DNA from: Serilophus lunatus
Lineage: Eukaryota; Chordata; Aves; Passeriformes; Eurylaimidae
DNA length: 64,000 bases
Direction of reading: 5' to 3'
Assembly (NCBI GenBank): GCA_013399895.1
Contig: VXBA01005468.1
Location: 71,587 to 135,586, forward strand
This document shows positions 14,001 to 26,816 of the stretch, piece after piece. Both the position numbers and the translations under genes were made by a program. The notes below the pieces were generated by a model. The model did no database searches and was not told where the DNA came from. It saw nothing but the letters and a program-made list of their open reading frames with translations. The number at the start of each line of letters is the position of its first letter. The first letter of the stretch is position 1.

Positions 14001-15814
14001 GGGTTCAACTGAGGGATATGTGTGCTGATGTTTCCACCTCTTCATTTGAAAACTGCATCTTCCAGTACAAAATTGCTATCAAACTGATGTTTTCTAAGTG
14101 GAATATATAGAGATTATACACATATTATATGCTGGACCATAAAAATAAGCACAACTACTAACAGATAAAAAGGTTGCTAACAGCTGCTGTCCTTAAATAC
14201 TGAATATGGTCTGATTCACTGGTAGTAATTGCTAAATTAAAGGGTAATATATTGAAATAAAATGCTAAAAGTGCTGTGAACCACTAGGGGGATGTTATGA
14301 AAGGGTAAGAAAATAACAGTCGTCAGACTCCTCTCGTGTGGAGGCCTCTCCATGTGTCGCCCTGATAGTGTGGTATATAACAGTAAAGATTTTCCTCAGA
14401 AATACTGAGAGTCCTGGTCCTGCCATGTCTTTCATACCCTGGACAGGATCTTTGCAAAATCCATAGAATTCATAAGACGTCACTACTGCCCCTCCTTTCT
14501 TAAAATACAGTGTATTGCTTTGACCCAAATGAGGGGGGACAAAAAATTAAAACCAAACCAAAAAAAAAAAACCAAACAAAAAATCAGAGCACACACAAAC
14601 ACAAATCCAAAACAAACCAGCTACGGTGTTTTGCAGGCCTATAGTGCTAGGAAAAGTAACTCACTGAAAAATAAATTTGCAGAATATGTTGGCAAATTTG
14701 GGGCATACACAGAACTTTTGCAGAATATTCATGGACAATTTAGATGAAGAAAAGCACTAGGATCCTACTGCCATGAGCTCTGCATCTCTGTCACTGATAT
14801 GCTGTATTGTCTCGAGGACTCATGTTGTCTCCATACCTTTTAGTTTTTCTCTTTTTTTTTTTTTCTTAAGGAATTAGAGATTATAATATCTAATTTACAA
14901 AGATCTTAGACCTCTATATATAGTGGTGTCAAACAGATTTTCATCCCCTTATTCTGGACTGTTACAATTAACACAGAAAAAATTGGTGTTGATTTTAACG
15001 TTTCTATTACAAATATCACAATATTTTCATTTTCCTTAAAACTGTGGTTTAAGAATTAATAAAATTTATGTCTTCACTGAAACTTGTCTCCACTGATACT
15101 AAAAATCAGAGAGAGAGGGAGATAAAAAAGAATTCTAGTTAATATAATCTCAGAGAATAGTTTGCATACACATTATAAATGTAACCTACAGACTTAAAAA
15201 AAAAAATAAGTTTTTTTAAAAAAATGTGTTAATGTGACAATTTTGGAAGGACATTACTATGAATTTTGAACACCTGAATTCGGCAGTGGGGTGACCCTCT
15301 CCCAACTCCCCTACAAATGTACATATCTTAGATGAATAATAGCACAATATTTCCTCCACAAAGTCACATTTTTGACAACGCATCACTTTATGTAAGATTT
15401 CACCTCTTCAACTATTAACTCTATCTGTCCTGGTCCTACAGTCACCAATTTCTGTGCAGATCCTTGCAGCTCTCCAGCAGCTAAGAAATCACTGTGCCTC
15501 TTGATGGACAGAGCTGACGAATTTTGAGATCAAAAAAGTGCCAGTTGTTTCTGCTTGTGTACAGTAGGTCTGGAACGCTTTGGTCAGCAACCAAACTAGA
15601 ACGTGTAAAAGCAGCAGTGAGCAGAGCGTAATTTTGGGATTGTCAGAATTAGACACAAACTTAAATTTCACTGGCAGAGAAGAGGAAAAGCCTACTCCTC
15701 TCATACCTTGGTGGTCTGAGCTGCTGGAAGGAAGCCAGGCTTTGTGGAGTTGTGAGGAGTTGTCTGCTAAGACAGTGTCTGTAGAACTCAAAGGGCCTCA
15801 CATCCTCAAACGGG
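8081..15814. other. Long AT-rich unique region, no gene seen
   Basis: Nearly 7.7 kb without a recognisable gene or transposon. It holds A/T homopolymer patches (10020-10050 A-rich, 12338-12352 T15, 15190-15230 A/T-rich). A 117-codon open frame at 8684-9037 matches nothing I know and is treated as chance. The stretch 13170-13345 mixes ATTA cores with moderate GC and could be a conserved non-coding element, but that is inference only. Confidence 0.5.
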
Positions 15815-16180
15815 TGGAATCAAGGAATCATGCAATCACACAATTGCTAGGTTTAGAAAGGACCTCTGGCATCGTCTGGATGAACCGTTAATTCAACAGT
15901 GCTGGTTCCACCACTAAATCATGTTCCCGAGAGCAATTTACACATTTTATGAAAACCTCCAGGGATGGTGACTCCTCCATTCATCTGGACATTCTCTTCC
16001 AATGCCTGAACACCCTTTCAGTGAAGAAACTTTTCCCAATATAAACGTTCCCTGGTGGAACTTGAGACTGTTATCTCTCATCCTATCTGTTGTTGACTGG
16101 GAGAAAAGAGTGACCTCCATCTGATTGCAGTCACCTTCCAAGTCAATCTGTTGTCTACGTAGCATCTCCCCATTCATCAA
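15815..16180 (-). repeat. CR1 LINE fragment, about 370 bp, antisense
   Basis: On the plus strand this runs from the tail (GGAATCATGCAATCACA), through TAGAAAGGACCTCTGGCATC, CCTCCAGGGATGGTGACTCC and CCCTTTCAGTGAAGAAACTT, to a CTTGAGACTGTTATCTCTCA-like block. These are the ordered landmarks of an antisense CR1 3' UTR plus the end of ORF2. Its tail type (GGACCTCTGG) differs from the GGACCTTAAAG type seen elsewhere in the window, so it belongs to a different CR1 subfamily; I do not assign a subfamily name. The open frame at 15947-16180 on the minus strand is the decayed ORF2 C-terminus. The right boundary is fuzzy, somewhere at 16150-16195. Confidence 0.88.
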
Positions 16181-16268
16181 GCAGTCTTTTCCTGGTTGCA
16201 GGAGACTAAAAAAGACTATAATTACTGAAAGGATTCAGTCACTTAATGATACTTGGCCTAGCGACAGT

Positions 16269-16366
16269 TGAGCAACCTGGTCTAGTGGAAAATGTCTCTA
16301 CAGGTAGGTTGGAACGAGATGGTCTTTAAGGTCCCTTCTAAACCAAAGCTTTCTATGATTCTATGA
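16269..16366 (+). repeat. CR1 LINE 3' tip, sense
   Basis: Reads GAGCAACCTGGTCTAGTGG, then GGTTGGAACGAGATGG, then TCTTTAAGGTCCCTTCTAAA, and ends in TTTCTATGATTCTATGA, the canonical CR1 3' terminus with its octamer repeated twice. It is only about 100 bp long. It lies roughly 75-110 bp from the antisense copy to its left, so the two tails point outward. Confidence 0.92.
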
Positions 16367-17898
16367 CGCTTCCATTTTTACTCCAAGGGACAACTTTAGG
16401 CTGTGTCCACCAATTTAACAGTGGATAGGGCTATCAGTGACCATCACGAAAGGACTGTAAGTCTGTACATGGCTTTTTTTCCCTTTGCAATCCCATTGCC
16501 ATACATTGCTGCATTCCTGAGCTGGTTTTGCTAGTCATAGGAGTCAATCAGCGTGTTTCAAATGTTTCTTAGTAGTTACTAGAGGGAAACTGTGAAAGTA
16601 CACATTTGGCCTTAAAAACAATACTTCAGGGGCCAGAAGGCATTTAATTCACATCATATTGCAAGGGCACCACATGTTTTGACAGGCCCTGAGAGAGGTA
16701 ATTCAATGAGCATCACTTTAATGATATATGATTTAGACAGCTATTTTTTCCTTTTGTCCTCTCTGTGACCCTGCTCCTTTCTCCTTTCTTTTCAGTGCTG
16801 CCACAGACTCACTGTCACAAAGATGTCAACTCTGTAGCCAATTGTGCCCTTGCTCAGAAAATAATACGCAAAGGGTAGAATTAAATGTGCAGATTAACGC
16901 AGTTTGCAAATCTTGGCAAAGGAAATTAATTCAATTCCTTAATTCTGCTGCTTGTCCAAGGCATAGGTTAGACATGTAGGGCCAGGTCTACCCCTGTCAA
17001 AAGCCCATCAAAATTGAAGGATTTTAATAGGAATAAATTTTTCTCAGTAGGAGCAGTTGTTTAAGAGGACGGAACAATTTTTTTTTATCACTTAAAATTG
17101 GTTCAAACAGTGGATCAGGTGGACATGTGGATCGTGTATGTAAATGTGAGAAACATTCTATTTCACCTTATTATTCTTGCCATACCTCATTGCTGAAAGC
17201 TACAATGGGAATGTGAAAGGCACTGTGCAAAGACAGAACAAAAAGGTACCTTCTTTTCCTGGAAAACCTCTACTCTAACTAGAAATAAATTAGATATTTA
17301 CTTTCATCTACCTGAAATTCAAACAACTGGGTTCTCTCTCCCAAGATATTATATCACTCAAGGCATAAAAAGTTTGAGAGAATTGAAAAAATAACAGTGG
17401 AGGAGCTTTTGAATCCTTTCCAGAAGACCTGTGGACTCTGTGTTGAAACAGCTGGATTTCCCATCATTTAAAAGCTCTGCCTTGATCTACAAGGTGTTAG
17501 TCAACCTAAATAATTGCAATTGAAGCATTTGGGTAATTCAGTGTTATATTCACCTTGACTTTGCATGTATTCCCATGAATTAAGCCACATTTAAGACTAG
17601 ATCATTGACAAAGAATTTTGAAAAGATAGAGTTGAAGTTGGGCGTGAGATTTTCGTTGTTTAGATTTTTTTATTTGTTTGGTTGTTTTAATTTCTCCCAC
17701 TTACCTTAACACTTTATCTCTGCAGGACACAGGAAATAACCCGAGTGCTTCCTGAATACTTACAGGAATAGCTTTTATTATTTTTTTTTTAACCTCTTCA
17801 CCAGTTGAGTAAACAGGCTTTTCAGTTCATATTGGTTTGGTTGGCACAGATAGGTATTGGTGAAATGGCAGAAAGTAACTACAGTAATCAGTGAAGAG
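16367..17898. other. Unique non-coding DNA, no gene seen
   Basis: About 1.5 kb of AT-rich sequence with no recognisable gene, repeat family or RNA. Short T-runs occur around 17080 and 17780. Confidence 0.55.
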
Positions 17899-17960
17899 AG
17901 AATCATAGATTATGCTGAGCCAGAAGGGACCCATCTTGATGAGCTGGATGAAGACAGGCA
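17899..17960 (-). repeat. CR1 LINE 3' tip remnant, antisense
   Basis: The plus strand shows AATCATAGATTATGCTGAGC followed by CAGAAGGGACCCATC, matching the antisense tail of CR1 copies whose tip carries GGAAGGGACCC. Only about 60 bp can be followed before similarity fades. Confidence 0.7.
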
Positions 17961-18094
17961 AAAAACTGTAGTTGTAGTTGTCATGTTCCACACCTGTGCT
18001 TCTCATTCTTAGCCAAATCTAGCTCTCAAAATGTGTCGTTCTCTCTATGGCCAGTGCTGACTCTATTAATCTAGGGTGACAAAGCAGTTGTAGC

Positions 18095-18150
18095 AAAATC
18101 ATAGAAAAGTTTGGATTAAAAGGGACTTTCAAGACCATCTCATTCCAATC
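18095..18150 (-). repeat. CR1 LINE 3' tip remnant, antisense
   Basis: The plus strand reads AAAATCATAGAAAAGTTTGG, then AAAAGGGACTTTCAAGACCA, then TCTCATTCCAATC, the antisense form of the CR1 terminus. It is about 55 bp, in the same orientation as the remnant 135 bp to its left but with a different tail sequence. The two are therefore probably separate insertions. Confidence 0.8.
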
Positions 18151-19835
18151 TATCTGGGAGATAGAATGGTCCTAAAGCTTACAGATACTTGTTTAGTCAC
18201 AAAGAATATTATAAGCTAACTAAAGAAATTATACAGTAAATACCAGTTTTTTTGTTATATAAATTCAACTATCACTCTTAATGCTTATTCAGACGGTTAT
18301 CAAGAAATTTGGGGTAAAATTTAATCAATTTTCTCATTTTGAAAGTATTATGGACACTTCAAAGCATCCTTTAATAATCACCCTCATCAGCTTCATAAAC
18401 CAAATAAGTAATAGAGAGGAAAGAACTTAGTTCTGTGAAAACATCTAAAGCAGAGTATTTAGGATGGAAGGAAGTGGACGTTTTTTGTAGCTCAAGTGTT
18501 TCACCTGCAGGAAAGGATGTGGGAATGTTCCTTTTCATCTTCTTGGATAAATAGAGATAAATGAGGAGTCAGAAACCATAGGATAAGTCCTATCCTCTGA
18601 AGATCATTCACTTCTTCCGTTCTGAAGATTTTTCTCCAGTAAAAATAACACAGCCTGTATCAGTGCTCTGTTAGATATCCTTCTGCAACTGTGCTGTACT
18701 CAGAACATTTCCTGAGGAGAAAAAAAACCCAGAAAAAAATAAAGGACAATTAATATCTCTATAAAATTTTAAGTATTATCCTTATTTACTGTACTTCTGA
18801 GTGTAACCTTCTAAGCCTTGATTACAATTTTAAATCTTTTTTTTTCCCTGATACTCATATCCTCACTGACCTCTGAAAATCTGATACACTAATCCACATT
18901 TAAAATAGGTTTTCAAGTATCTGGGGAGTACTGGGACATTATACCCAGACACTTCTGCTGGGCTAGATTATGACTTTGATGGCATCAAGTCAATTAATAG
19001 TTTCAATATCTAGATACAAAACACTCTTGCCTTGAATATCAGTTCATGGGATAATCACTGTAGGGACTAATAAAACCTTATTGTTTGTAGAAGTTAAATT
19101 AATGATGCAAAAGGTATTGGCACACGTGATTGCATCATTATTGGTGCAATTCTGCGCAGTTGGACTCAGACCAAATCAAAGGCACCTCATATCCGCCAAT
19201 TCTAGCAAGGGTGAGGTTTTTTATTAACATCTGTGTTTGTTTATGTGAGGAATAAATATTTAAATGGCAGGGGCAGTATGTCAGAATTTGCTTCTTTTTC
19301 TCCCATGTTTCAAACAGATACACATGACAGGGTTTTTTTTTCTATAAATCATATTTTTTTTTCAATTTCTGTTGACAGGGTAGTGAGTAGATATTTATGG
19401 TCTACAAATTTAATCTAAGAAATTGTTCTGTATATTTTATATACATAAACCACACACACCAAAAAAAGGACAAATAATTTTATTATTGGCTTATTTTTTT
19501 AAAAAAATGTTGCTATTTACACTGTCATTATTATAATAGAGGACAGTGATCAAGAGTAGCCTCAGGAGGAAGGTATATGTTGAGTACTGCACAAGTCTAA
19601 AATGAGGCATAGTCCTGTCTCAAAGTGTTTTATGTCTAAAAGAAAAGGACAGATGATAGAAACAGGAAAGTTCTTATAATATAATTTTGCAGTTATAAGG
19701 AGGAGGAACAGACTGCCATTGAAAAAACAAGTTACTCTAGTATTGCATCCCTGATTTTATAATGGCCAAAAAACCGGCATAATATTAATTTAAAATTAAT
19801 TTCAATTGCCATTAGATTTTGATGATTTGATTATG

Positions 19836-19932
19836 TTCTTTATTTTTTCTTTGTTTTTCTTTTTTCTTTGTTTTTCTTTTTTCTTTCCTTGTTTTGTTTT
19901 GCTAGAGGAGTTTTTGTTTTGTTTTTTTGTTT
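19836..19932. repeat. T-rich tandem low-complexity tract
   Basis: Imperfect tandem copies of a roughly 17-18 bp unit (TTTTTCTTTGTTTTTCTT type), degrading rightward into TTGTTTTG-type repeats. Simple-repeat origin. Confidence 0.85.
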
Positions 19933-21029
19933 ATTGTATCAGTGTTCATGGGAACACTGAAAAATCTGACTGACATTTTCAGTTCCTTAGATATTTCTGA
20001 ATTAATCAGAGTGAAATCCCCACTGGATGTATACACTCACAAGAATATCAAATACCTACCAGAAACTGCAGTCAAAGGTTGGTTTTAAATAGTTAGAACA
20101 TAATATTTTCATTTCTTCAGTCAACAAAGCTACTACAATTTTTGTTACCACAGTTTTTGCTTTATTTTTTTCTTTTACCACTTGCATTTTCAACCCACTA
20201 CAGCCTTTCTTATCAGTTCTTCTTAATTGCTTTTGGAAAATTAATGGGTCAAAAAAAGTTTGAATATGTCATTTTGGCTCCTGAGAAGACTTCAGTGCAG
20301 CACTATTGATTAATAGCAACATAAGCAAATGTAAGAGTTCAGTCACTGAGCAATCTGAAGACGTATATGCTGCTCACAGTGAAGAAAATTATGCCAGGCA
20401 GAGGCTCTTATTGTTCTTACAACCGTGAATTCTGTAAAAGCTGAGTGCATTTGAGGCTTAGCAAGATGGGACTTTGAATGCTCCTAAATAAAAAAAAAAA
20501 AAATAAAAATTATTCACATCTTTATGAAGGGAATAATAAAAGTGATTCACTTGTCTGCAATATGGGGGAGCAAGACTTGGTGCCCGTGCCCCTTCAGTCC
20601 TATGCTGATCGGATTTGGAAAGCAAGTGTGAATTCAAGCTGAATTCGCTATCCTACTGGAGAGTGTGCTAACCCTCAAGGTGCTGGGTAAAATGTGAGAC
20701 AAAACTCCTACCTCATCCTCTTGTTTCACTGCTCTGGGAAGAGTGATATCCACCTTCTCTATTATTCTTTTTCTACTCTATTTATACTTGTATAGGGTGA
20801 GAGAAAAAGCTCAATCATTACGCATATATGACTTTCAGACTATCAGAAAATCAAGTCTTGAGCATTTCTAACCTGATTTGAGGATATTTTCAAATCAGAG
20901 AACAGCCATATAAGCGTATGTTGACTGTTTCCTTGGCTATAAATCTGTTCCTGAATAAAGTTTAAGCCTCTGAAAATTTTCTTTCCTTCCTCATTACATG
21001 CCTTACTTTCCAGATGAGAAAATAATAGA

Positions 21030-21075
21030 CTCCCCTCCCCTCCCCTCTTCCACTTTCCCCTCTCTTCCCCTCCCA
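21030..21075. repeat. Homopyrimidine CCCCT-type tract
   Basis: Strand-asymmetric CTCCC/CCCCT repeats, all pyrimidine apart from a single A in the middle. Such tracts can form triplex or H-DNA in vitro; no function is implied here. Confidence 0.85.
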
Positions 21076-21286
21076 TCGTATGTAAAGATATACTTGTTAC
21101 CACTTAGGGGAAAATACAAATCTGTTTGTTGACTTTTCATCTACATGGCAGACCTAAATGAAACATTCTTCATTTGCACTTTGTCAGAGGATAGATGGAA
21201 AGTGCCATCTGTAATATAATAACTGTGACCAAAATGATGCTGCCTCAAAGCTTAGCAACATATTCCTTCAGACTGATTTTTCCTCC

Positions 21287-21306
21287 TTTTTTTTTTTTTT
21301 TTTTTT
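21287..21306. repeat. Poly(T) run, 20 bases
   Basis: Uninterrupted T run, preceded by TTTTTCCTCC. No CR1 homology adjoins it, so this is a simple repeat and not a retroelement tail. Confidence 0.9.
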
Positions 21307-24300
21307 CTTAAAGAAGCGCCACTTGCTGATATTTACAATCAATTCATTTAGTCTGGATTTAGAAAATATTTTACATTTATTAAAAAAAACCCCCACTACA
21401 AAACCCCTTTAAAATTCAAAGCAAAATATACTTCAACTTTTTGAAAAAAAATCTATTTTGTTTCAAAATTGAAATGGAAGAAGGAAATGTTTAGGTAGTT
21501 GAGGATATTTTCATATTTACATTTCTTTAATATAATGAGATTTGAGCAGTAAAATCTATAATTAAGAATATATACCTGTATGCTGTAAGTAGATGGTATT
21601 CATGTATTTAAGCACATTACAGGACTGTACAACACAAGGGGAAATTTTCTGTCAAACTAGTCAGTTTTAGGATTTTAGGAATTGCACTATTAGTTGTATA
21701 ATATTTTCATATAAGTCAAAAGTATATAGGTTTATATTGTTATGTGGTCTGTAGAAGACCCCTGAAAATTAAGATCCTATTTATATCTAAGGGAGAAGAT
21801 AAATGTCTATAAAGTTTTTCTGTGTTTACATATTTTTAAGAAACAACATAATTTAAAACTTTAACCATGAGGACCTAAGGATTCTGAAGATACTCATTAT
21901 GATTCAGTCCAAATCTTGAGGTCTAGAATGGGGATTAGCCATCTGTTGAAAGCATAACTATCCACAAACAAAAGATTGGATCTTTCTTGAATGTTATTAT
22001 GTTTAAACAAGATTTAGAGAACATGGAGTGCTTCCCTTCACAAGTTTTCTTTTTAAAACAAGAAGAGACAGTGTCAGGCAGAAAGAAATCCACAGAGAAA
22101 GATATTCCTCAAATAAATCATAGGTTTTATTATTTCATGGTTGATCCTCTAGCCAGTACAACTTGATGTTATTGAATCAAAACAATTCGATCTAAGTTTT
22201 CACTATTAAAACAGCTGGTCACACCTGTCTTCACATCTTCACTCTGTTCTCCTGGATTGCAAAACCTTCTTTTAACAGCCATGGAAGCCATAGTGTTGGA
22301 AGTAATGCGGGGTGCTGCTGTGTTAGAACTTCCTGGAGTTGTACATTTTCACAGAAATGTGGCCCATGACGGGGAATACAGACTTACTTACAAGAAAGTA
22401 ACTTTCAGCCAGGGCACTGAAGGTTCTGTGGACTCACTACAGGGTTGTCAAAGTGACCTCTAGCCAGAAGTGTGTGTCTGCGTAGGGAAGCTGTGTAAAT
22501 GGCTACAGAACTGTTGTGGTTTAGCTTTGCTGTACAACTTCCCCCTGCTTAATATCAAAGTTGCATTTAAAAAAGCAGCAAAAGACCCTTACTCAAGGCT
22601 TTTAATAGCAGACAACATACATCACTAGCAACTGGTCTCCAGGGAGCAATGATATTCCTACAGAGGACTAAAGTGCATCTCCTCTAGTTACAATCCATAA
22701 CTTCTCTGCTTCCATAGAAAGACTGTCTCAGGAGAAATAAATAAAATTTGCAGTTTGCAATGGCAGCTTAAAATGAAGTAAAGCTTTGAATGAGGGTCTT
22801 TAGTTGTTCTTCCAGATAATTATGTATATTCAATAGGGTATACTGAAAGCAACATTTTCCTTCTGATACTCAGCGTAGTCTAGTTTTCCTTAACTATAGA
22901 CCATCTGAGAATTAGACATTCTTATATAACCTTATATAGAATTTAAATATATATAAAAAGGGTTTTCCCTTAAATAGATAGTAAATGAAAGATAATGGAA
23001 AAGGGGATAAAGAGAGCATTTGCCATCCACAATAGTTTAATTATTATGCCATTACTGTGTGCCGAGACCACAAAAGTTCCCATGTTTTATCTTATCAAGA
23101 AAAAGATGCATCAATCTTCTGATTGCAGATTAAAGCTACTACAATATTGTGAAGGATTCCTGACTTACTCTGAGTTACGTGGTAGCTAGAATGAATCTAT
23201 CAATTACTATGTCTTACTATGAAATTTAAACTTATAGCATTTATTTATCTGTATGGTTGTATAAGAGTATAAGATGAGTGAGTGTTATCTGCTCTGGACA
23301 ATCTCGCGGTGGGATATCCAGGGTAATAATTTGGACAGTCAGTGTTCTCCTGGGAGTTATTTTTGTATACCAAACAGCAGTTCAGGTGAAGTAGATTGTT
23401 CCTCTTGACTTTGTGTTGAGTTGGAAAGATGTTACTTTGGAAGACCATAAAATTTAAATATCATGGACTTCCTTGGCATTGTGACTCATGAGGGAAATAA
23501 CGGCACTATTAAAAAACACTGAAGTAGTTATCCCATTCAGGTGTAAAGTCTGGGATGAGGAATGTTTGAAATATCATAATGACACATCAAAGAAAACATC
23601 TGACTCTGGCTGATATGGAAGATGGAGTGCACCAAAGATAGTGCCGTCATTCTTGTCTCTTACAGAATTACAGATGTTGTTGAGAGGTTAACACAGCAAA
23701 AGGTGATGTGTCAGTATGGGCAAAGCTGACAACTTACTCTTAAATTTTGAGTATATCGTGAATAACCAGGGACAACTATTCTGCAGTTGCCTGCAGCAGT
23801 ATGCAAAGCAGACATTTCATGAGGATAAAACCTCTCTACTGAGGTCACCATGTAAACAGTTAACGAAGCAGAAACACTCTGGGGATTCATTGACTGAACA
23901 CATTTAGATGTGTTCTGTACAACTGTTCAATTGACAGCAGCAAAATTACCTCACTGATGCTTTAAAGAAACTGTGGATGCTGCACACCTCCAGCATTAAA
24001 TGGGGTGTTCGTAATTAATTTCTTATTTTTTAAACCAACATAATAGTTTGAATATTACTTTTATTAAGCATTACAAAGTTAAAGAGGAAGAAAAAGCCTA
24101 GAGGTCATAAAATATTTCACACAATTGAGAGTGCAGTAAGGAGTTATTGCTGCACTAGTGCCTGTTAATGTACCTGCAATTTTTCATCAGATAACTTTTT
24201 TGTCACAGGGATTGCTTTGTAACCAGTTACCACAAAATCTTACATCATTGTGATACAAGTTAACACAAAGCCAACTTGAGATGTAATTCATAAATGAATG

Positions 24301-26792
24301 TTGTCTTGCCATATTCTATAAAGTCCTAAATATTACTGGATCTACCACAGTTTTTTGTGAGCCAAGGAAACAGTCCTGCGTCCATAAAACTTCTTAAAAC
24401 ATGTTAGTATTTCCTGAGATGTCAAAGGCTAACAAATCCTCTGTCATATCTTCTCCTCTTCCTCAGGAAAACAAACAAACATCTGATAAGTAGGGCTGTA
24501 CTATGGTCAGCTAAAGACTAAAACTTTTAAAGCCTTCCTTGTACTGATTTGTATTATGCAAATTGCCCTATGAACCCTCAGGTCGACAATGAACTACTTT
24601 CCTTCACCTTCTTCTCTCCATTAGAGAAACACACATCCCAAAAGAGCAGTTCTTTGGGAATAAATGCCAGATGTGGGGAATTTAGAACCAGGAGGAACTA
24701 TCATGACTTCTGCATAACAAGCCATCAGGTTTTTACAAAGTGTCAAGCCTTTAACTTGACTGTGCTAAAAACACACATTATGCATGTAATTCATCTTCCA
24801 GAGCAGAGCATGTGAACTGTTTCAGTGCTTTTATCACTTCTATTCTCTTCCTATGAACATACCTGGGGATCAATCCTCACGCTTAGATTCATCTGCCAGA
24901 TTCCTCCTGGAGGCTGTGTTATGTGCCTGTTCTCCTTCACTCACAATTGCTTCTTGAATGTACATTTTTGTATCAGCAGCTTCTTTGAGTTTCTCTCATT
25001 CTACTGACAGAAAAGTCTTGATGTGCTCTTTCATGAGTAAATGACCCCTCCGCATATGTGGCAAGTATATTTTACACTTAAAAAGTGCAAAAAAAAAAAA
25101 AAAAAGTCAAACAACTAAAAGCATTGTTTATGTTTAGGCTATACAAGAAGTGCTTTTAAAATCTGTGATACGTGTCCAAACAGAAGTTTCCTGCACTGGT
25201 GGAGACAATAGTGAAGAATGGCATTCTCGTGACTTAGTAAAGACATCCAATTGATGAAATACTGAGTAATTCTTAGTGAGATGGCAACTGTAGTCATTAA
25301 TATTTAGCTAACAACTTGTTTAAGGAATCCTGCTATTCCTGTTTCACTCTGCATGAGCGCTCTTCTCTGTGTGTTATACAATCATGACTACTGTGCCATA
25401 AGAGGTATTTCAAGAACTGGTAAATTCTCTTTTAGTAAGATTAAGTCAACAGCCTTGTAATGAAGGCTCTAAATATCTAATAAATAATACTTCATATTAA
25501 ATTGAGCAATATTATTTATACATAGGTGTATTGACACTGTACACAATCCAGTATTAGTTAAAGGCAACTTAAATAAAGATTACGAACCAATTTGTTATGG
25601 AAATTAAAATTATTTTAGAATTACAGTTTAATATGTATGCCTATATTGATATTTATAGATGTATATATGTACAAATATGTACATACACCATATCCATACT
25701 GCTAAAATGTAAAATATGATACAGAAAAACAATCCAATGCATAAGTGTCTCATGAATGCTCCAAGCCAAGGGGCAGAAAATTCATTCAGGTCTTGTTAAT
25801 CAGCATCTTGCTATCCAGATAGTGCTTTAAGAGAAGTCTGTCTCATCTGTTGGTTTCCAACAACAGGAAGGTTTTGATCCATCTGTCACACAATTCCTCC
25901 CATTTCTATTTGGAGAAATATGCAATCTGTTCCATTAATAAAATGTCGCAAGTCGTTTCCTCCTTCCATGCAGCTCTAAACCCACTTGACAGGTGGATAT
26001 TTTGACCTGTACATGGTGCAAAGCATTGAGTCATTTTAGTAAGTGTGTGTCTCCACAAAGAAAAGAAAGATAGACACTAATTAAAACCTGGATAAGTCAT
26101 CTGGAAGACTGGTAGCACACTCTGGCATTTGTTAATACAATACAAAAGTCACTAATTATAGTAGTATTGTTAGTACCATTGAAGTTATAACAGCCTGTCA
26201 GAGGAGCCATTATAAACCCCTATATTCAGGTGTTCATAGCGACAACTGTAAAAATTAAAATAAAGCTGAAATTTGGCATACATGGTCTTGGTTTGAAGCA
26301 CTTTTTTCCTTTAACAATCTAGGCAGGATATTTCTTGTGACTGCATATATTTATACCTAACTTTGATATTTGAAAAGCTTTACTTTCAAAATCACTTATA
26401 AAGAAAGTTGTTTTATTCATAAAATAAATACTTTGAGATTAAAAAGATGCCAGTTAAAATCCTGTTTCATCTTTTTGCTGTGGTCTTACTCATATATCTT
26501 CTTTTTTGGCCACATACTTAAGCATGTGTATATCTCTGAGAGTTGAGGAGTTCAATAGAAATAGTCAACCGGGAAATGTACCGATACAAATACTTTTGTA
26601 CATCTGGTTATTAATTTCTCAGTCCTTCAAGTCCTATCTTCAAAACACCACTTACTTACTTCTTTTTGGCCTTGTATACTGTCAGCTACTTGGGGTAGGA
26701 GTTGATCTTTGGTGATGTTTATACAGCGCTTGTCCCAATAGGATTTCAAATCTCAGTCAGATAAGTCACAATGGGAATACAAATACCATATA

Positions 26793-26816
26793 AAGGAATG
26801 TTTGCAAACATTCCTT
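26793..26816. promoter_or_regulatory. Perfect 24-bp palindrome with TEAD-like and FOX-like cores
   Basis: The left arm AAGGAATGTTTG is followed immediately by its exact reverse complement CAAACATTCCTT with no spacer. The arms contain GGAATG/CATTCC, the M-CAT (TEAD) core, and TGTTTG/CAAACA, a forkhead-like core. The palindrome itself is directly visible. A binding role is inference, and a chance inverted repeat remains possible. Confidence 0.35.

Noticed and set aside
15580..15891. 103-codon plus-strand open frame overlapping a 100-codon minus-strand frame
   Set aside because: Its C-terminus runs into the antisense CR1 at 15815, and the two frames are mutual shadows.
19940..19959. CAGTGTTC/GAACACTG inverted repeat considered as a steroid receptor element
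   Set aside because: The half-sites are in everted order with a 4-bp gap and do not fit the inverted-repeat-3 arrangement. It is short enough to be chance.
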